Positions 1 to 12,226 of a stretch of 64,000 bases of DNA are shown one piece after another. Position 1 is the first letter of the stretch; every line of letters begins with the position of its first letter. The stretch comes from Rhodanobacteraceae bacterium (GTDB lineage: Bacteria > Pseudomonadota > Gammaproteobacteria > Xanthomonadales > SZUA-5): positions 1 through 64,000 of the forward strand of contig JADJPR010000016.1 in NCBI GenBank assembly GCA_016713135.1, given 5' to 3'. The notes beneath the pieces are model-generated. The model ran no database searches. It worked only from the letters and a program-made list of their open reading frames with translations, and had not been told where the DNA came from. The translations under genes and the position numbers were made by a program.

Positions 1-52
1 AGCGACCCGTCACCGTCAGAATCCCATCACCCCCACCCGCGGAGACCCCGCC

Positions 53-1015
53 ATGGACCGCACCGAGCGCATCGCCCAGTTGCACGGGCTGCTGTCCACC
101 CATCGCCGCGGCCTCAGTTACGAGCGCCTCATGGCGGAGACCGGCAACTCGCGCTCCACGCTCTATCGCGACCTCTGTTTCATGCGCGACACCCTGGGCG
201 CGCCGCTGGAGCATGAGGGCGAGCCGGCGCGGGTCTGGCGCTACGTCAATCGCAACCTGGATGCCTTCCAACTGCCCGGCGTGTGGCTCAGCGCCGACGA
301 GTTGTACGCCCTGATGCTGGCCCAGCAGGTCCTGAAACAGAGCGGCGCCGGCCTGCTGGGACAGGCCCTCGGCCCGTTGCAGCCGCGCATCCAGAAGATC
401 CTGGGCGACAAGGCCAATCACCTGGACCGCCTGCTGGTCCTGCGCACCCAGGCGCGCCACAGCAACCCCAGCGTCTTCCGCATCGTCACCGAGGCCGTCC
501 TCGGCCGGCTGCAACTGCGTTTCCGCTACCAGGCCCGCTCCACCGCCGAGGAAAAAGAGCGCCAGGTCTCGCCCCAACGCCTGATCCACCACCGCGACAA
601 CTGGTACCTGGACGCCTCGCAGGCCGGCCAGACCAGCGTGCGCCGCTTCGCCCTGGACCGCATCCGCCGCCCCGAACTCAGCGCCGAGCCGGCCATCCCC
701 ATCCCCATCGCCACCCTCGACTCGGAGGGCGACGCCGGCTACGGCATCTTCGCCGGCCCCGCCGTCGCCACCGCCGTCATTCGCTTCACGCCGCACGCCG
801 CGCGCTGGATCGCAGACGAACACTGGCACCCCCGGCAACAACAACGCCCCCTCCCCGACGGCAGCCTGGAGCTCACCGTCCCCTACGCCAACCCCCGCGA
901 ACTGCTGATGGACGTGCAACGCTACGGCGCCGACGCCGAAGTCATCAGCCCGCCGGAACTCCGGGAACAGATGCGCGCGATGCATGCGGCGGCGTTGGGG
1001 AGGTATGGGGCTTAG
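53..1015 (+). CDS. WYL-domain transcriptional regulator (YafY type)
   Basis: A 320-residue DNA-binding regulator. Residues 1-55 form a DeoR/HTH_11-like winged helix (the recognition-helix region is GNSRSTLYRDLCFM). A WYL domain spans about 140-215, with the W-Y-L triad at 184-186 in RDNWYLDA and the conserved R-F-A-L-D-R-I strand at 198-204. A WCX-like C-terminal extension follows. WYL domains bind nucleotides or single-stranded nucleic acid, and such regulators often sit beside defence genes. Here it lies directly upstream of, and on the same strand as, a restriction-modification pair, so it may control that block; this is inference from position. The ATG at 53 begins exactly at the HTH, which supports this start. 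Confidence 0.9.
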   Translation: MDRTERIAQLHGLLSTHRRGLSYERLMAETGNSRSTLYRDLCFMRDTLGAPLEHEGEPARVWRYVNRNLDAFQLPGVWLSADELYALMLAQQVLKQSGAGLLGQALGPLQPRIQKILGDKANHLDRLLVLRTQARHSNPSVFRIVTEAVLGRLQLRFRYQARSTAEEKERQVSPQRLIHHRDNWYLDASQAGQTSVRRFALDRIRRPELSAEPAIPIPIATLDSEGDAGYGIFAGPAVATAVIRFTPHAARWIADEHWHPRQQQRPLPDGSLELTVPYANPRELLMDVQRYGADAEVISPPELREQMRAMHAAALGRYGA

Positions 1016-1127
1016 CCGAGCCACTGCGCAGACGGTGTCACCAGCCTGCATTCACCCGGCACAGCGCTGTTGCGCGCCAATCCGGCAGCCGCGAATATCC
1101 CAGCCACGCTCATCACCCGGCCACACC

Positions 1128-2893
1128 GTGTTCCATCTGCTCGACATCCTTGGCCCCAGCGCGCGTGGCCCGGAGATCGCTGCCGCGGTCTCGGAGCTTG
1201 CGAGCAACGATGAGACCGAGCGGGGTGCGGTGTTCACGCGGCCGGAGGTGGTCGCGGCGATCCTCGACCTGTCCGGTTATGTCGCCACCCTCCCGTTGCA
1301 CCGGATGCGTCTGCTGGAGCCTTCGTTCGGCGGCGGCGAGTTCCTTTTGGCGGCGGTGGATCGCCTGCTGGCTGCGTATCGACTGGCCGGCGGTCGCCTC
1401 GACGACGCGGCGCGCGCGCTCGGGCCGGCGATTCGCGCCGTGGAACTGCACCGCGACAGTTACGAGACCACCGCGCTGCAGGTCCGCGCGCGCCTGATCG
1501 CGCACGGCGTGGACCCGGCCGATGCCGGCGCGTTGTGCCGGGAATGGCTGGTTTGCGATGACTTCCTGCTCTGCGGGCTTGCCGGCGAGTTCGAGTTCGT
1601 CGTCGGCAACCCGCCCTATGTGCGCCAGGAGCGCATCCCGGAAGCCTTGCTGCGCGAGTACCGCGCGCGGTTCCGGACGATGTTCGACCGTGCCGATCTT
1701 TACATCGCGTTCTACGAGCGCGCGCTCGATCTGCTTGCGCCCGGCGGGCGCCTCGGCTCATCTGCGCCAAACCGCTGGCTCAAGAACAAGTACGGCGGCC
1801 CGCTGCGCGCCAAGATCGTGCATGGGTTCGCGCTGCAGCACTACATCGACATGGAAGGCATCGACGCCTTCCATTCCGAGGGGATCGCCTATCCCGCGAT
1901 CACCGTGATCGCGCGCGCCGCCGGCGATGCGCATATCGCCGCAGCTACACGCGTCGCCCGGCCCGGCGATCACCGACGAGCACGGGCTGCCGCGGCTGGT
2001 CGCCGCAATGCTCGCCGAGCAGGCCGACGAGACCCTGGTCGGCGAGATCTCGCTGGCGGGGCCGGCGCGCGCCCTGGCTGCTCGATGACCTGACCCGCCT
2101 CGACCTCGTGCGCCGGCTGGAGCAGACCTATCCGACGCTGGAGCAGGCCGGCTGCAAAGTCGGCATCGGAGTCGCCACCGGGTGTGACCGCGTTTTCATC
2201 GGCCCGCTCAACGAACTGCCGGTCGAGGCCAGCCGCAAGCTCCCGCTGGTGATGGCGCGCGATCTGATCGACGGGCAGATCCGCTGGGGCGGAAAGGGCG
2301 TGGTCAATCCGTTCCGTGACGAAGGCGGTGTCGTCGATCTCGCCGACTATCCGCAGCTGTCTGCCTACTTCCACCAGCATTACCAGGCAGTCGCCGGCCG
2401 CCATGTGGCCACCAGGAACGGCGATGCCTGGTATCGCACCATCGACCGCATCTATCCCGATCTGATGCAGCAACCAAAGCTGCTGGTGCCGGACATAAAA
2501 GGCGAGGCGACCTTCGTGCTGGACGAAGGCCACTACTACCCGCACCACAACCTCTATTACGTCACCTCCACCCAATGGGATCTGCGTGCGCTGCAGGCTG
2601 TGCTGCGCTCCTCGGTCACCGTGTTGCTGGTCGCCACCTACTGCACACGCATGGCCGGCGGGTTCCTGCGCTTCCAGGCCCAGTACCTGCGCCGCATCCG
2701 AATCCCACACTGGCACGATGTGCCACCGCCGCTGCGCGACGAATTGGTTCAAGCAGCCTGCGCCAAGGATCAGCAAGCCATCGACGAACCGGTGTTCCGG
2801 CTCTACGGCCTGTCTCCCGAAGATGCCGAGCGCACGCGCCAGATGGCGGCGCAAGCGCAAGTCACCGCCAAGCGCAGGAATCGCCGCGAGTGA
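1128..2893 (+). CDS. N6-adenine DNA methyltransferase, Eco57I class, frameshifted (PaeR7I/XhoI-type modification subunit)
   Basis: This is the modification half of a type II restriction-modification system. The start is probably GTG 1128; an upstream ATG at 984 overlaps the regulator and adds a non-conserved leader. Early residues read DETERGAVFTRPEVV, then the AdoMet-binding motif LEPSFGGGEFLL, and the catalytic N6-adenine motif NPPYVRQERIP near 1608. The reading frame breaks twice, near 1945 and near 2075, each time by +1. It then continues in the frame from about 2079 to 2893 as the target-recognition part (GCKVGIGVATGCDRVFIGP). Pieced together the product is about 585 residues, normal for this class. 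The stop overlaps the GTG start of the endonuclease. Whether the two frameshifts are real or read errors cannot be decided here. Confidence 0.8.
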
Positions 2894-3673
2894 CGCCCAG
2901 CCTGTTGCCCGATGACTTCGAGGAACGCGTGCGCCAAGCCACGCGGGCCTTCGGGCAACCGATCCAGCGCCAGCACCGAGCGCACCCAGGGCGGCACGCG
3001 TGACAGCGTGCTCGGCGGCAAGAACATGGACGGTTTCATCGATCTCGTCGAGCACGTCGCCCGCCACTGCGGCCTACCCGCCGACGCTGTCCATCGCCAG
3101 AAATCCAAGGTCGCCTTGCCGGGGTTCTTCCGCGCGACCAAGGACTGGGATGCCGTGGTCATCCACAAGCAGCGCTTGCTCGGGGTGTTCGAGTTCAAGT
3201 CGCAGGTCGGCTCGTTCGGCAACAACTTCAACAACCGCAGCGAGGAAGTCATCGGCTCCGCTGCTGATCTCTGGGTCGCCCACCACCTCGGTGCCTACGG
3301 TCACCGGCCGGCGCCACCGAGCGCAATCGCCCAATCCACGCCGGCGTTGCTCAACCCCGTCTACCAGATCGACCCCCGCCCGCCGTTCGTGGGCTGGCTG
3401 ATGCTGCTGGAAGACTGCGAGCGCTCGACCACCGAAGTGCGCTGCGTCGAGCCCCACTTCCCGGTGTTCCCCGAGTTCAAGGGCGCTTCCTACGCCCGCC
3501 GCTACCAACTTCTCTGCGAGCGACTCGTCGAACGCCGCCTCTACAGCGCCGCCGCGCTCGAACTGACGCCAACCGGCAAAGACACCTGCACGTCGTTGTC
3601 GCCAGCAACCAGCATCAAGAACCTGTTTGCGGAGTTCGCGGGGAGAGTGTTGGCGGCGAGCGCGGCGGGTTGA
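2890..3673 (+). CDS. PaeR7I/XhoI-type type II restriction endonuclease, one frameshift near the N-terminus
   Basis: It cleaves unmodified double-stranded DNA; family members recognise CTCGAG, which is inferred here and not seen. The coding signal begins at GTG 2890, overlapping the methylase stop (GTGA), with residues PSLLPDDFEERVRQATRAF. Near 2955-2965 the frame shifts (+1 net) into the long frame that carries TQGGTRDSVLGGKNMDGFID and the PD-(D/E)XK-like core KDWDAVV...GVFEFKSQVGSFGNNFNN. This stretch and the following EEVIGSAADLW are the family hallmark. An in-frame ATG at 2912 only gives a garbled leader. Length (about 260 residues if repaired) fits the family. The overlap implies translational coupling with the methylase. 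Confidence 0.85.
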
Positions 3674-3951
3674 TTCAGACGCGCAAGCAGGGGCAGCATG
3701 CCGCCACACCGTGCGTCGAATTCTGGGTGTCCTCGTTCCATCTTGTTCATTAGCCCTACAGATCTCCCGGAACCGATGCGGGCTGCACGGAGCGAGCACA
3801 CGGAACTCCGCACCAGCTCTCTGGACCGGAGGTCGTTACGACGGATCGGGTAAGATCACCAGGACGGCCAGCCAGCGCTCAGGAAGGCGACCTCCGGAGG
3901 CGCGGTTTCAGCTTCGTGCTGAGTGCCCGGAAATTATTTAGAGGGAGGGAG

Positions 3952-5895
3952 ATGGATCCACTTTCGGCTTTGGGAGTCGCCCTTGGTGAAGGGGTCGCAA
4001 AGGCATCGGCGAGCTGATCTCGAAAGAACTGATTGGTCATTGGACAAAGTCTTCAGGTACCAAATCGCGGAAGACACGAGAAGCCCTTCGGAGAGCCATC
4101 GAGACCTACTCCAAGAGTCTGGAAAAGAGTACCAAGTATGTCCCTACGATCGCGATCCAAGGCGTGGCTTTCACCTGGACGAAATTTATGAGCCGCTTAC
4201 TCTTGTCGACAAAAGAGGGAGTAGCCATGTTATCAAGTCCTTCCCGCGCGAGCTGTTTAGTGATTCGAGCAAGGTACTCGTGGTTGACTCTGCAGGAATG
4301 GGTAAGTCCACGCTTACGAGATTCTTACTCAGAGCGATCTTTCGCGAAAGCAATATTTTCCATTTTTTCGTTGAGCTCCGACGGGTCCAAGGTGAGCAGA
4401 CGCTTCAGGACTTTATTATCAACTCGGTGGTTGAAAATGTAGATAACATCGACCTACGTGAAGCGATAAGGAAATTGCCCGATCATCCGAGAGTATTTTT
4501 CTCCTTGATGGCTACGACGAAATAGATGAGCAACAACGAAAAAGACTAACGGGACAGATTCAGACGCTAGCCGAGGAGTTTCCGGGCGCCAAGTTCTGGT
4601 TGACTTCGCGGCCGGACTCGGCGCTTGCAGGGTTCTTGGGATTCAGCGAATATAAAATCGCGCCACTTCGAGAAAGCACAGGCCTACTCGCTGCTCCGAA
4701 GGTATGGAAAGGGGCAAGGAAAAGCCGAGCAGTTAATCCAGCGAATTTCCACGGTGCCCCAGGTTTCAGGAGTTTCTGGGCAATCCGCTCTAGTCACGCT
4801 CCTCTACAAGGCGTTCGACTTCAAGCAACGATTCCGCTCAAAAAGACCATTTTCTACCGTCAGGTCTTCGATGCCCTCTTTCAGGATCAGGACCTGAGCA
4901 AGTCCGGTGCTTTCGAGCGGAAGAAGAGATCCGATCTGGACGTGGAAGACTTTCACAAGGCGCTCAGGTCGCTGGCCATGGTTTGTATGAAATCCGGCAA
5001 GGCTCAATATTCGCTTGAAGAATTTCACGAATTGCTCTTGGCGAGCGCTCGACTTGTGGTCGGCGTGGCAATCGATGCTGCGTCCTTCAAGGAAGACCTG
5101 CTGACGGCCGTGCCATTGTTTGTCAGAGATGGGCAGGAGGTAAGGTGGGCACACAAGTCCTTCCAAGACTATTTTATTTCTCAGTTCGTAACATACGATC
5201 TGGGAGAAAGGCAGATGGATTTTGTACGAAAGCTACTCTTGACTAGCAACGCCACGAAGCATGTGGAGATGCTTTCATTTGTGCGGAAGCTGATCTGGGA
5301 ATACTTCGGCGCGCCTTTTATACGAAGCTATGTTCTCGAACTTCGGGATGGATTCGGGGCTCAGTCGAGTTCGAGGCCGATTTTGCCTTGTATTACCTGA
5401 GCAAGATCTTCAGCCTTTGCATCGTTACCGAGAGTCGAGGCAACGGCTCACGAGCTAAGGACGATTATCACCAGCGTGTTCACTCAATTATTGAGAGTGA
5501 AGATCATTCCAGGTGCTCGCACGTGGATAACCTGGGAGCCGCCGTTCGGGTATGCTTGGGTAGGATTGATCAGAGGCCAAGAACACTCGCTTCACGCTGC
5601 CCTCGCGAAGTTGGATCCAGTTACTTTCAATACTGCCTTAGTTCTAAAGAAGGGAGTCGAATCCTCCGAGCTAGAAAAGCTGTGTTCAACTTTGATTTCG
5701 AGGAAGCGTATCGGTGAGTTGGTGGACGTTCGGGACACGAAAAAGAAGCTATCTTTGGTCCGTGCTTCACTGAATTTACTTGATGGCGATATCCCATCGC
5801 TTTCGTCAATCAAAGAATTGTTGGGAAACCAGGGAGACGCTGATCGAGACGCTGAACTCGATGAACTCATGAACAGTGTGATTGGGCAGGTTTAA
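3952..5895 (+). pseudogene. NACHT/STAND NTPase, multiply frameshifted, AT-richer than neighbours
   Basis: A strong Shine-Dalgarno (GAGGGAGGGAG) precedes ATG 3952. Frames must be changed about eight times (near 4010, 4163, 4500, 4680, 4770, 4830, 5355 and 5445) to read a protein of roughly 645 residues. Joined, it shows a helical N-terminus (MDPLSALGVALGEGVAKAS), a Walker A motif (DSAGMGKSTLTR, near 4286), a Walker B (LLDGYDEIDE, near 4507), a sensor-like WLTSRPDS, an LLVTLLYKAF-like NACHT motif and HKSFQDYFISQF, typical of NACHT winged-helix/effector regions. The C-terminal 150 residues are unrecognised and could be the sensor. Bacterial NACHT proteins are known anti-phage sensors. Base composition is visibly lower in GC than flanking genes, suggesting transfer. 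It may be decayed or only badly sequenced. Confidence 0.7.
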
Positions 5896-6190
5896 CGACT
5901 CGCCAGCTATCCTGCCAATCAACAGCTCGCGTCTGAAAAGGTGCTGCGACTTCCCGGTATGAAATCCCAACTGCGGACACAGTCGGTCAATGCGTCAAAT
6001 GATGTGAGGCGGATTGCCGCCACCCGGTTCACCCAGTTCCACGGGGTCTCTTCCGCGCCGCAGCAGGATCCGCCCCCCATTCCTCCCCACCTCGCCCGCA
6101 TTCCGCCCCAGTCCTGCCCCTTCCCGTCGTAGTCTTGCGTGATGCTTCACGTTGCCGTGCGCCCGCGCGGCCTCCTTGGGGAACCTACGC
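5896..6190. other. Intergenic gap before the alpha-2-macroglobulin gene
   Basis: No convincing gene, repeat or terminator is seen here. The last 60 bases should contain the promoter and leader of the alpha-2-macroglobulin gene, but no clear -35/-10 pair can be picked out. Confidence 0.4.
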
Positions 6191-9100
6191 ATGGACCACA
6201 CCGAATCCGCTGACGCGGCCGCGCAGCCGGCGCCTGCTGCACCCGGACCCCAGCCGTCATGGTGGGTTGCGCTGTTCGGGCAGTGGGATCCGCCGCCGTG
6301 GTGTCGCTGGTTGTGGCAGCGGCGGGCGAAGCGGCCGGGGTGCTGGTGGTGCTGGCGGCGCTGGGCTATGGCATGTACTGGTGGGCGACGCGGCCGGCGC
6401 CGGTGATCCCGAATGCGCTGGATCTGTCGCTGTCCGCGCCGGGGTTGACCGATTACGACCGCGACGAGATCCGGGTGGAGCCGCTGGTCCTGCAGTTCTC
6501 CGGTTCGGCGGCGCCGCTGGAGGCGGTGGATGGGCCGGCGTCGGGGGTGGCGCTGGAGCCGTCGTTGCTGGGCAGTTGGACCTGGGAGGATGACCGTACG
6601 CTGCGCTTCCAGCCGCAGACCGACTGGCCGGTGGGGCAGCACTACACCGTGACCCTGGATCCGAAAGTGACCGTGGCGGACACCGTGGTGCTGGCGCCCT
6701 TCGATTTGCAGTTCGACACCGCGCCGTTCACCGTGGAGGCGCGTGGGGCGAGTTCTACCAGGATCCGCAGGATGCGAATCTTAAGAAGGCGGTGTGCAGA
6801 ATTCCGCTTCAGCCACCCGGTGGACGCGGCCAAGCTGGAATCCGCGCTGCGTTCGCGCATGTTCGATGGCGCCGGGCGGGTGCTGCAGAGCCCTGCGCTC
6901 AGCACCCAGCTCAACCCGCGCAAGCTCAATGCCTGGGTGCATTCGGCGCCGCTGGAACTGCCGCCCAACGGCGGCCAGGTGATTCTGGATGTCGGCAAGG
7001 GCATCACCAGCCTGCTCGGCGGTCCGGGCAGCGAGGCCGAGCTGTCGCAGAAGGTGGACCTGCCGGCGCTGTATTCGGTGACGGTCGACGACCTGTCGCC
7101 CACGCTGGTCGAGGATCCCGGGCAAGGACCCGATCCAGGTGATCGTGATCGGCTTCAATTCGGCGATGAAGGACACCGAGGTGGTGGCCGCCACGCGTGC
7201 CTGGATCCTGCCGGAGAAGAATCCGAAGCTGAAGGATGACGAGCAGTCCATTCCCTACCAGTGGAGCGAGGGCGAGATCGACGAGGCGCTGCTGAAGGCG
7301 TCCACGCCGCTGAAACTGACCGCCGATCCGGCTGAGCGCGAGTGGCTGGAACTGCACAGCTTCAAGTACAGCGCGCCGGTCGGCCGCCGCATCTACGTGC
7401 GGGTGGACAAGGGGCTCAAGTCCTTCGGCGGCTTCATCCTCGGCAAGCCGCACGCGGTGGCGCTGACGGTGCCGGAATACCCGCGGCTGCTGAGCTTCGT
7501 CGGCGAGGGCGCGCTGCTGTCGCTGCGCGGCGAGCGCCGGGTCACGGTGGTGGCGCGCAACATGCCGAAGATCCGCCTGGAGATCGGCCGCGTGGTGCCC
7601 GAGCAGTTGCACCACCTGGTGCAGTTCAACGAAGGCAGCTACGGCCGGCCGGAGCTGTGGACCATCGGCGAGGACAGCCTGGTCGAGCGCATGGAGAAGC
7701 GCGTGGTGCTGCCCTCGGGCGATCCGGCGAAGACCCTGTACGAGGGCATCGACCTCGGCGAGTTCTTCAGCGGCGGCCGCCACGGCGTGTTCCTGCTGTC
7801 GCTGCGCACGCTGTCCGATTACGAGGCCGAGCAGGCGCCCGACTGGACCATCGCGAATGATTCCGGCGAGACCATGGACGCGCGCCTGGTGGTGCTGACG
7901 GACCTCGGCATCGTCGCCAAGAAGACCCTGGACGGCTCGCGCGAGGTGTTCGTGCAGTCGCTGGCCGGCGGCACGCCGGTGGCCGGCGCGCGGGTGCGCG
8001 TGCTGGCGCGCAACGGCGAGACCCTGACCGCGGCCGACACCGATGCGATGGGCCGCGCCTCGCTACCGCCGCTGGATGGATTCGTGCGCGAGAAATCGCC
8101 GGTGGCGATCAGCGTGACCGCGGGCGATGACCTCTCCTTCCTGCCGCTCAACAGCTATGACCGCGGGCTGGATCTGTCGCGCTTCGACATCGGCGGCGAT
8201 GCCAACGAGATCGATGCCGGCACGCTCAAAGCACATCTGTTCTCGGACCGCGGGCTGTATCGACCGGGCGACACGGTGAACATCGGCTTCATCGTGCGCG
8301 CGGCGGACTGGAACCGGCCGCTCGCCGGCATCCCGCTGGAAGTGGAGTTCTCCGACCCGCGCGGCAGCGTGGTCAAGCGCGAGCGGGTGTCGCTGGATGC
8401 CACCGGCTTCGACGGCTTCAGCCATGCGCCGCCGGACAGCGCGCCGTCCGGCACCTGGCAGGCCACGCTGTACCTGCTGGGCGATGACGATTCGCGCACC
8501 ATGATCGGCGCCACCACGGTGCAGATCCGCGAGTTCCTGCCGGACACCCTGCGCGTGCGCGCCACCCTGTCGGCCAGCGCCAGCGAGGGCTGGGTCAAGC
8601 CCGACGGCATGAGCGCCACGGTGGCGGTCGAGAACCTGTTCGGCACCCCGGCGCAGCAGCGCAAGGTCGAGGCCACGCTGGTGCTGCGCCCGGCCTTCCC
8701 CAGCTTCGCGCGCTGGCCGGACTGGCGCTTCTACGATCCCTTGCGCAGCAGCGACGGTTTCAACGAGCCGCTGACCGATGGCGAGACCGACGAGGCCGGC
8801 AATGTGGTCTTCGACCTCGGATTGAACCAGTACGCCGCGTCCACCTACCAGTTGTCCTTCCTCGCGCGCGCCTTCGAGCCCGGCAGCGGGCGCAATGTCG
8901 CGGCGCAGACCGGCACCCTGGTGTCGAGCAACGACTTCCTCGTCGGCCTCAAGGGCGCGGATGACCTCAGCTACGTCAAGCGCGCCAGCAAGCGCGCGGT
9001 GGAACTGGTCAGCATCGGCCCGGATGCGCAGCCGCTGGCGGTGGACGGCCTTCGCCTGGTGCTGATCCAGCGCCAGTACGTGTCGATCCTGACCAAGCAG

Positions 9101-11995
9101 GATTCCGGGCTGTACCGATACGTCTCGCAGGAGCGCAAGCGCACCGTCAGCGACACGCCGATCGCGGCGCAGGCCGCGGCGCAGAAGCTGAGCCTGAAGA
9201 CCGACGAGCCCGGCGACTATTTCGTCGAGATCCGCGACGCGGGCGACACCGTGGTCAACAAGTTCTCCTACACCGTGGCAGGCGACGCGAACGTCGCGCG
9301 CTCGCTGGAGCGCAACGCGGAACTGAGCCTCAAGCTGTCGCAGCCGGACTACCGCGCCGGCAGCGAGATCGAGATCGGCATCGTGGCGCCGTACACCGGC
9401 TCCGGCCTGATCACCATCGAGCGCGACCGGGTCTATGCGCACGCCTGGTTCCGCGCCACCACCACCTCCTCGGTGCAGAAGATCCGCATCCCGGACGACT
9501 TCGAGGGTTCCGGCTACGTCAACGTGCAGTTCATCCGCGACCCGGCCTCCGAAGAGATCTTCATGAGCCCGCTGTCCTACGCGGTGGCGCCGTTCTCGGT
9601 GGATCGCGGCCGGCGTACCCAGCCGCTGGAGCTGGCGCTGCCGCCGGTGAGCAAACCGGGCGCGGACATCGCGCTCAAGCTCACCACCGAGGGCCGCGCA
9701 CGGGTGGTCGCCTTCGCCATCGACGAGGGCATCCTGCAGGTGGCGCGCTACCAGCTGGCCGATCCGCTCGACCACTTCTTCCGCAAGAAGATGCTGGACG
9801 TGGAGACCAGCCAGATACTCGACCTGATCCTGCCCGAGTTCAGCCGCCTGGTCGCCGCCGCGGCGCCGGGTGGCGACGGCGAGGGCGATCTCGGCAAGCA
9901 CCTCAATCCCTTCAAGCGCAAGAGCGAGAAACCGGCGGTGTGGTGGTCGGGCATGACCGATGTGGACGGCGAGCACACCTTCCACTTCTCGATGCCGGAC
10001 CACTTCAACGGCCAGCTGCGCGTGATGGCGGTGGCGGTGTCGACCGAGCGTGTCGGCATCGAGACCACCAAGGCCCTGGTGCGCGGCGATTTCGTGCTCA
10101 CGCCGACGGTGCCCACGCACATCGCACCGGGCGATGAGTTCGAGCTGCCGGTGGGCGTGGCGAACACCGCCGAGGGCACCGATGGCAGCGCGATGGACGT
10201 CAGCCTGAAGGTGGAACTGCCGGCCTCGCTGACGCTGGTGGGCGAGGGCCCCAAGCCGCTGTCGCTCAAGCCCGGCCAGGAAGGCAAGACCAGCATCCGT
10301 TTGCGCGCCGGAGAGGCGCTCGGCGCGGTGCCGGTCAAGCTGGTCGCGCAGTCCGGCAACCGCAGCGTGCAGCGGAGCATCGAGCTGTCGCTGCGCCCCG
10401 CCATCGTCGGCCGCAGCGATCTGCGCCTCGGCCGTGCGGACAAGCGCGTCGAGCTCAAGGATCTGCGCGCGATGTATCCGGAGCGCTCGCAGCGGCTGCT
10501 GTCGGCCTCCACCTCGCCCTTCGTCGCCGCCGATGGCCTCACCGCCTATCTCAACGACTTCCCGCACCTGTGCACCGAGCAGTTGCTGAGCCAGGCGATG
10601 CCGGCGCTGGTCTACCGCGCGCGGCCGGAGTTCGGCAGCGTGACCGGCGGCAAGACCATCGATCTGATTAGCGTGCTGCGCGCGCGCCAGAACAGCGAGG
10701 GCGGCATCGGGCTGTGGATCGCCACCCCGGATGTCGATCCCTTCATCAGCGCCTGGGCGGCCTTCTACCTGGTCGAGGCGCGCGAGCGCGGCGAGCCGGT
10801 GCCGGCGGATTTGCTCGACTCGATCAACCGCTACCTCGGCAACATGGCCGCGGATGCAGCGCTGACCGAGTTGCATCAGTTGCGTGCGCGCGCGCTGGCC
10901 ACCTATGTGCTGATCCGCCAGGGCCAGACCGCCACCCACCTGCTGTCGGCGGTGCACGAGCAGCTCAAGCGCGACTACCCGGATGCGTGGAAGAGCGACA
11001 CCATCGGCATGCTGCTGGCAGCGAGCTACCAGTTGCTGCAACAGGCCAAGCCGGCGAAGGAACTGGCGCAGGGCGGCCTCAGCCGCGTCGGCGCCGCGCA
11101 GCCGCCCAAGTACCAGGGCTATCGCAACTACTACGACGCCTCCATCGACACCGCCTGGGTGGTCTACCTGGCGCACAAGCACTTCCCGAAGGACGCCGAG
11201 CGCGTCAGCGTGCGCGCGATCGAGAACCTGCTGTATCCGCTGCAGGACAACAGCTACAACACGCTGTCCTCGGCGCTGATGGTGATGGCGCTGGATGCCT
11301 ACACCACCGCGCAGGCGGATGCCGGCCTGCCCAGGCTCACGGCGCTGGGCGGCGACGGCAAGCCGCGCGATCTCGGCGAGGCCTTCGGCGCGCTGCGCCG
11401 CGCGGCCTTCTCCGCCAGCGACCAGCTGCTGACCGTGACCCCGCCCGAAGCCACGCCGGCCTGGTATGTGCTGGCGCAGACCGGCTACGACAAGGCCATG
11501 CCGAAGGCGGTGCAGAACCAGGGCATCGAGGTGTTCCGCGAGTACCTGAATGCCGATGGCTCGCCGCTGTCCGTGGCCACGCTGGGCCAGGAGATCACGG
11601 TGCGCCTGCGCCTGCGCGCGCTCGGGTCCGAGGCCATCGGATCGATCGCGGTGGTCGACCTGCTGCCCGGCGGCTTCGAGCCGGTGGTGCAGATGCCGCC
11701 GCCGCCGGCCGACTCGGGTGAGGTCGACGAAGAAGACAGCGAGGATGGCGAATCCGCCCCGCCGGTGCCCACCCTGGCGCTGCCGGGCAGCACGCTGTAC
11801 ACCGAGCACATCGAGCAGCGCGAGGACCGCGTGGTGCTGTACGCCAGCGCTGGCCCGCGCGTCTCCGAGTTCCTCTACAAGCTGCGCCCGAGCAACCCCG
11901 GCAAGTTCGTCATCCCGCCGGCCTACGCCGAGTCCATGTACGAGCGCCGCATCTACGCCCAGGGCGGCCCGGCGGGGACCATCGAGGTGAAGTGA
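6191..11995 (+). CDS. Bacterial alpha-2-macroglobulin family protein (thioester type), frameshifted in its first third
   Basis: A giant periplasmic protease-trapping protein of about 1930 residues anchored by one N-terminal membrane segment. ATG 6191 starts a short proline-rich cytoplasmic tail (WWVALFGQWDPPPW), followed by the segment GVLVVLAALGYGMYWW. The frame shifts near 6330, twice more around 6745-6795 (the middle piece should read GEFYQDPQDANLKKAV) and near 7120; from 7139 on it is open to the end. Hallmarks are DRGLYRPGDTVNIGF (near 8248), the thioester motif CTEQ (10571-10582), and the C-terminal MYERRIYAQGG. In this family the cysteine-glutamine thioester covalently traps attacking proteases. 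Thioester types commonly neighbour pbpC, which is absent here. An inverted-repeat terminator follows. Confidence 0.9.
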
Positions 11996-12004
11996 GGGGC
12001 GCCT

Positions 12005-12033
12005 ATCCTCCGCCCCCGTCAAGGGCGGAGGAT
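12005..12033. terminator. 11-bp perfect inverted repeat after the alpha-2-macroglobulin gene
   Basis: ATCCTCCGCCC and GGGCGGAGGAT flank the 7-base loop CCGTCAA, 10 bases after the stop codon. The hairpin is very stable but has no U-tract, so it is a terminator or 3'-end stabiliser candidate rather than a textbook intrinsic terminator. Confidence 0.6.
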
Positions 12034-12091
12034 TCGCAGGTCGCGGGCGCCGGATGCCGCCGGGGCGCGCCGGCGCCTGGAACTCCATCGG

Positions 12092-12211
12092 GACGGCCTG
12101 CTCTGGGCGGGCTTCTCCGGTGGCTTGTTCCGGCTGGACCCGAAGGCGGTGCCGGGGATGCCCGCCCGCCTGGTCAACGTGAGCCGGGCCGGGCCGTGGG
12201 AGGTCGCCTGA
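12092..12211 (+). pseudogene. Possible gene fragment with a propeller-like C-terminus
   Basis: In one frame the sequence reads DGLLWAGFSGGLFRLDP and ends at TGA 12211. This resembles a blade of two-component-regulator (Reg_prop) beta-propellers. There is no start codon or upstream domain, so if real it is only a remnant of a once larger gene. The resemblance rests on about 15 residues and could be chance in GC-rich DNA. Confidence 0.2.
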
Positions 12212-12226
12212 GGACCGCGCGGGCGA

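Noticed and set aside
8063..12088. Open frame of 1341 codons on the minus strand opposite the alpha-2-macroglobulin gene
   Set aside because: Composition is His/Arg/Gln/Ala-rich shadow of a GC-rich gene, with no domain, while the plus strand has clear macroglobulin motifs.
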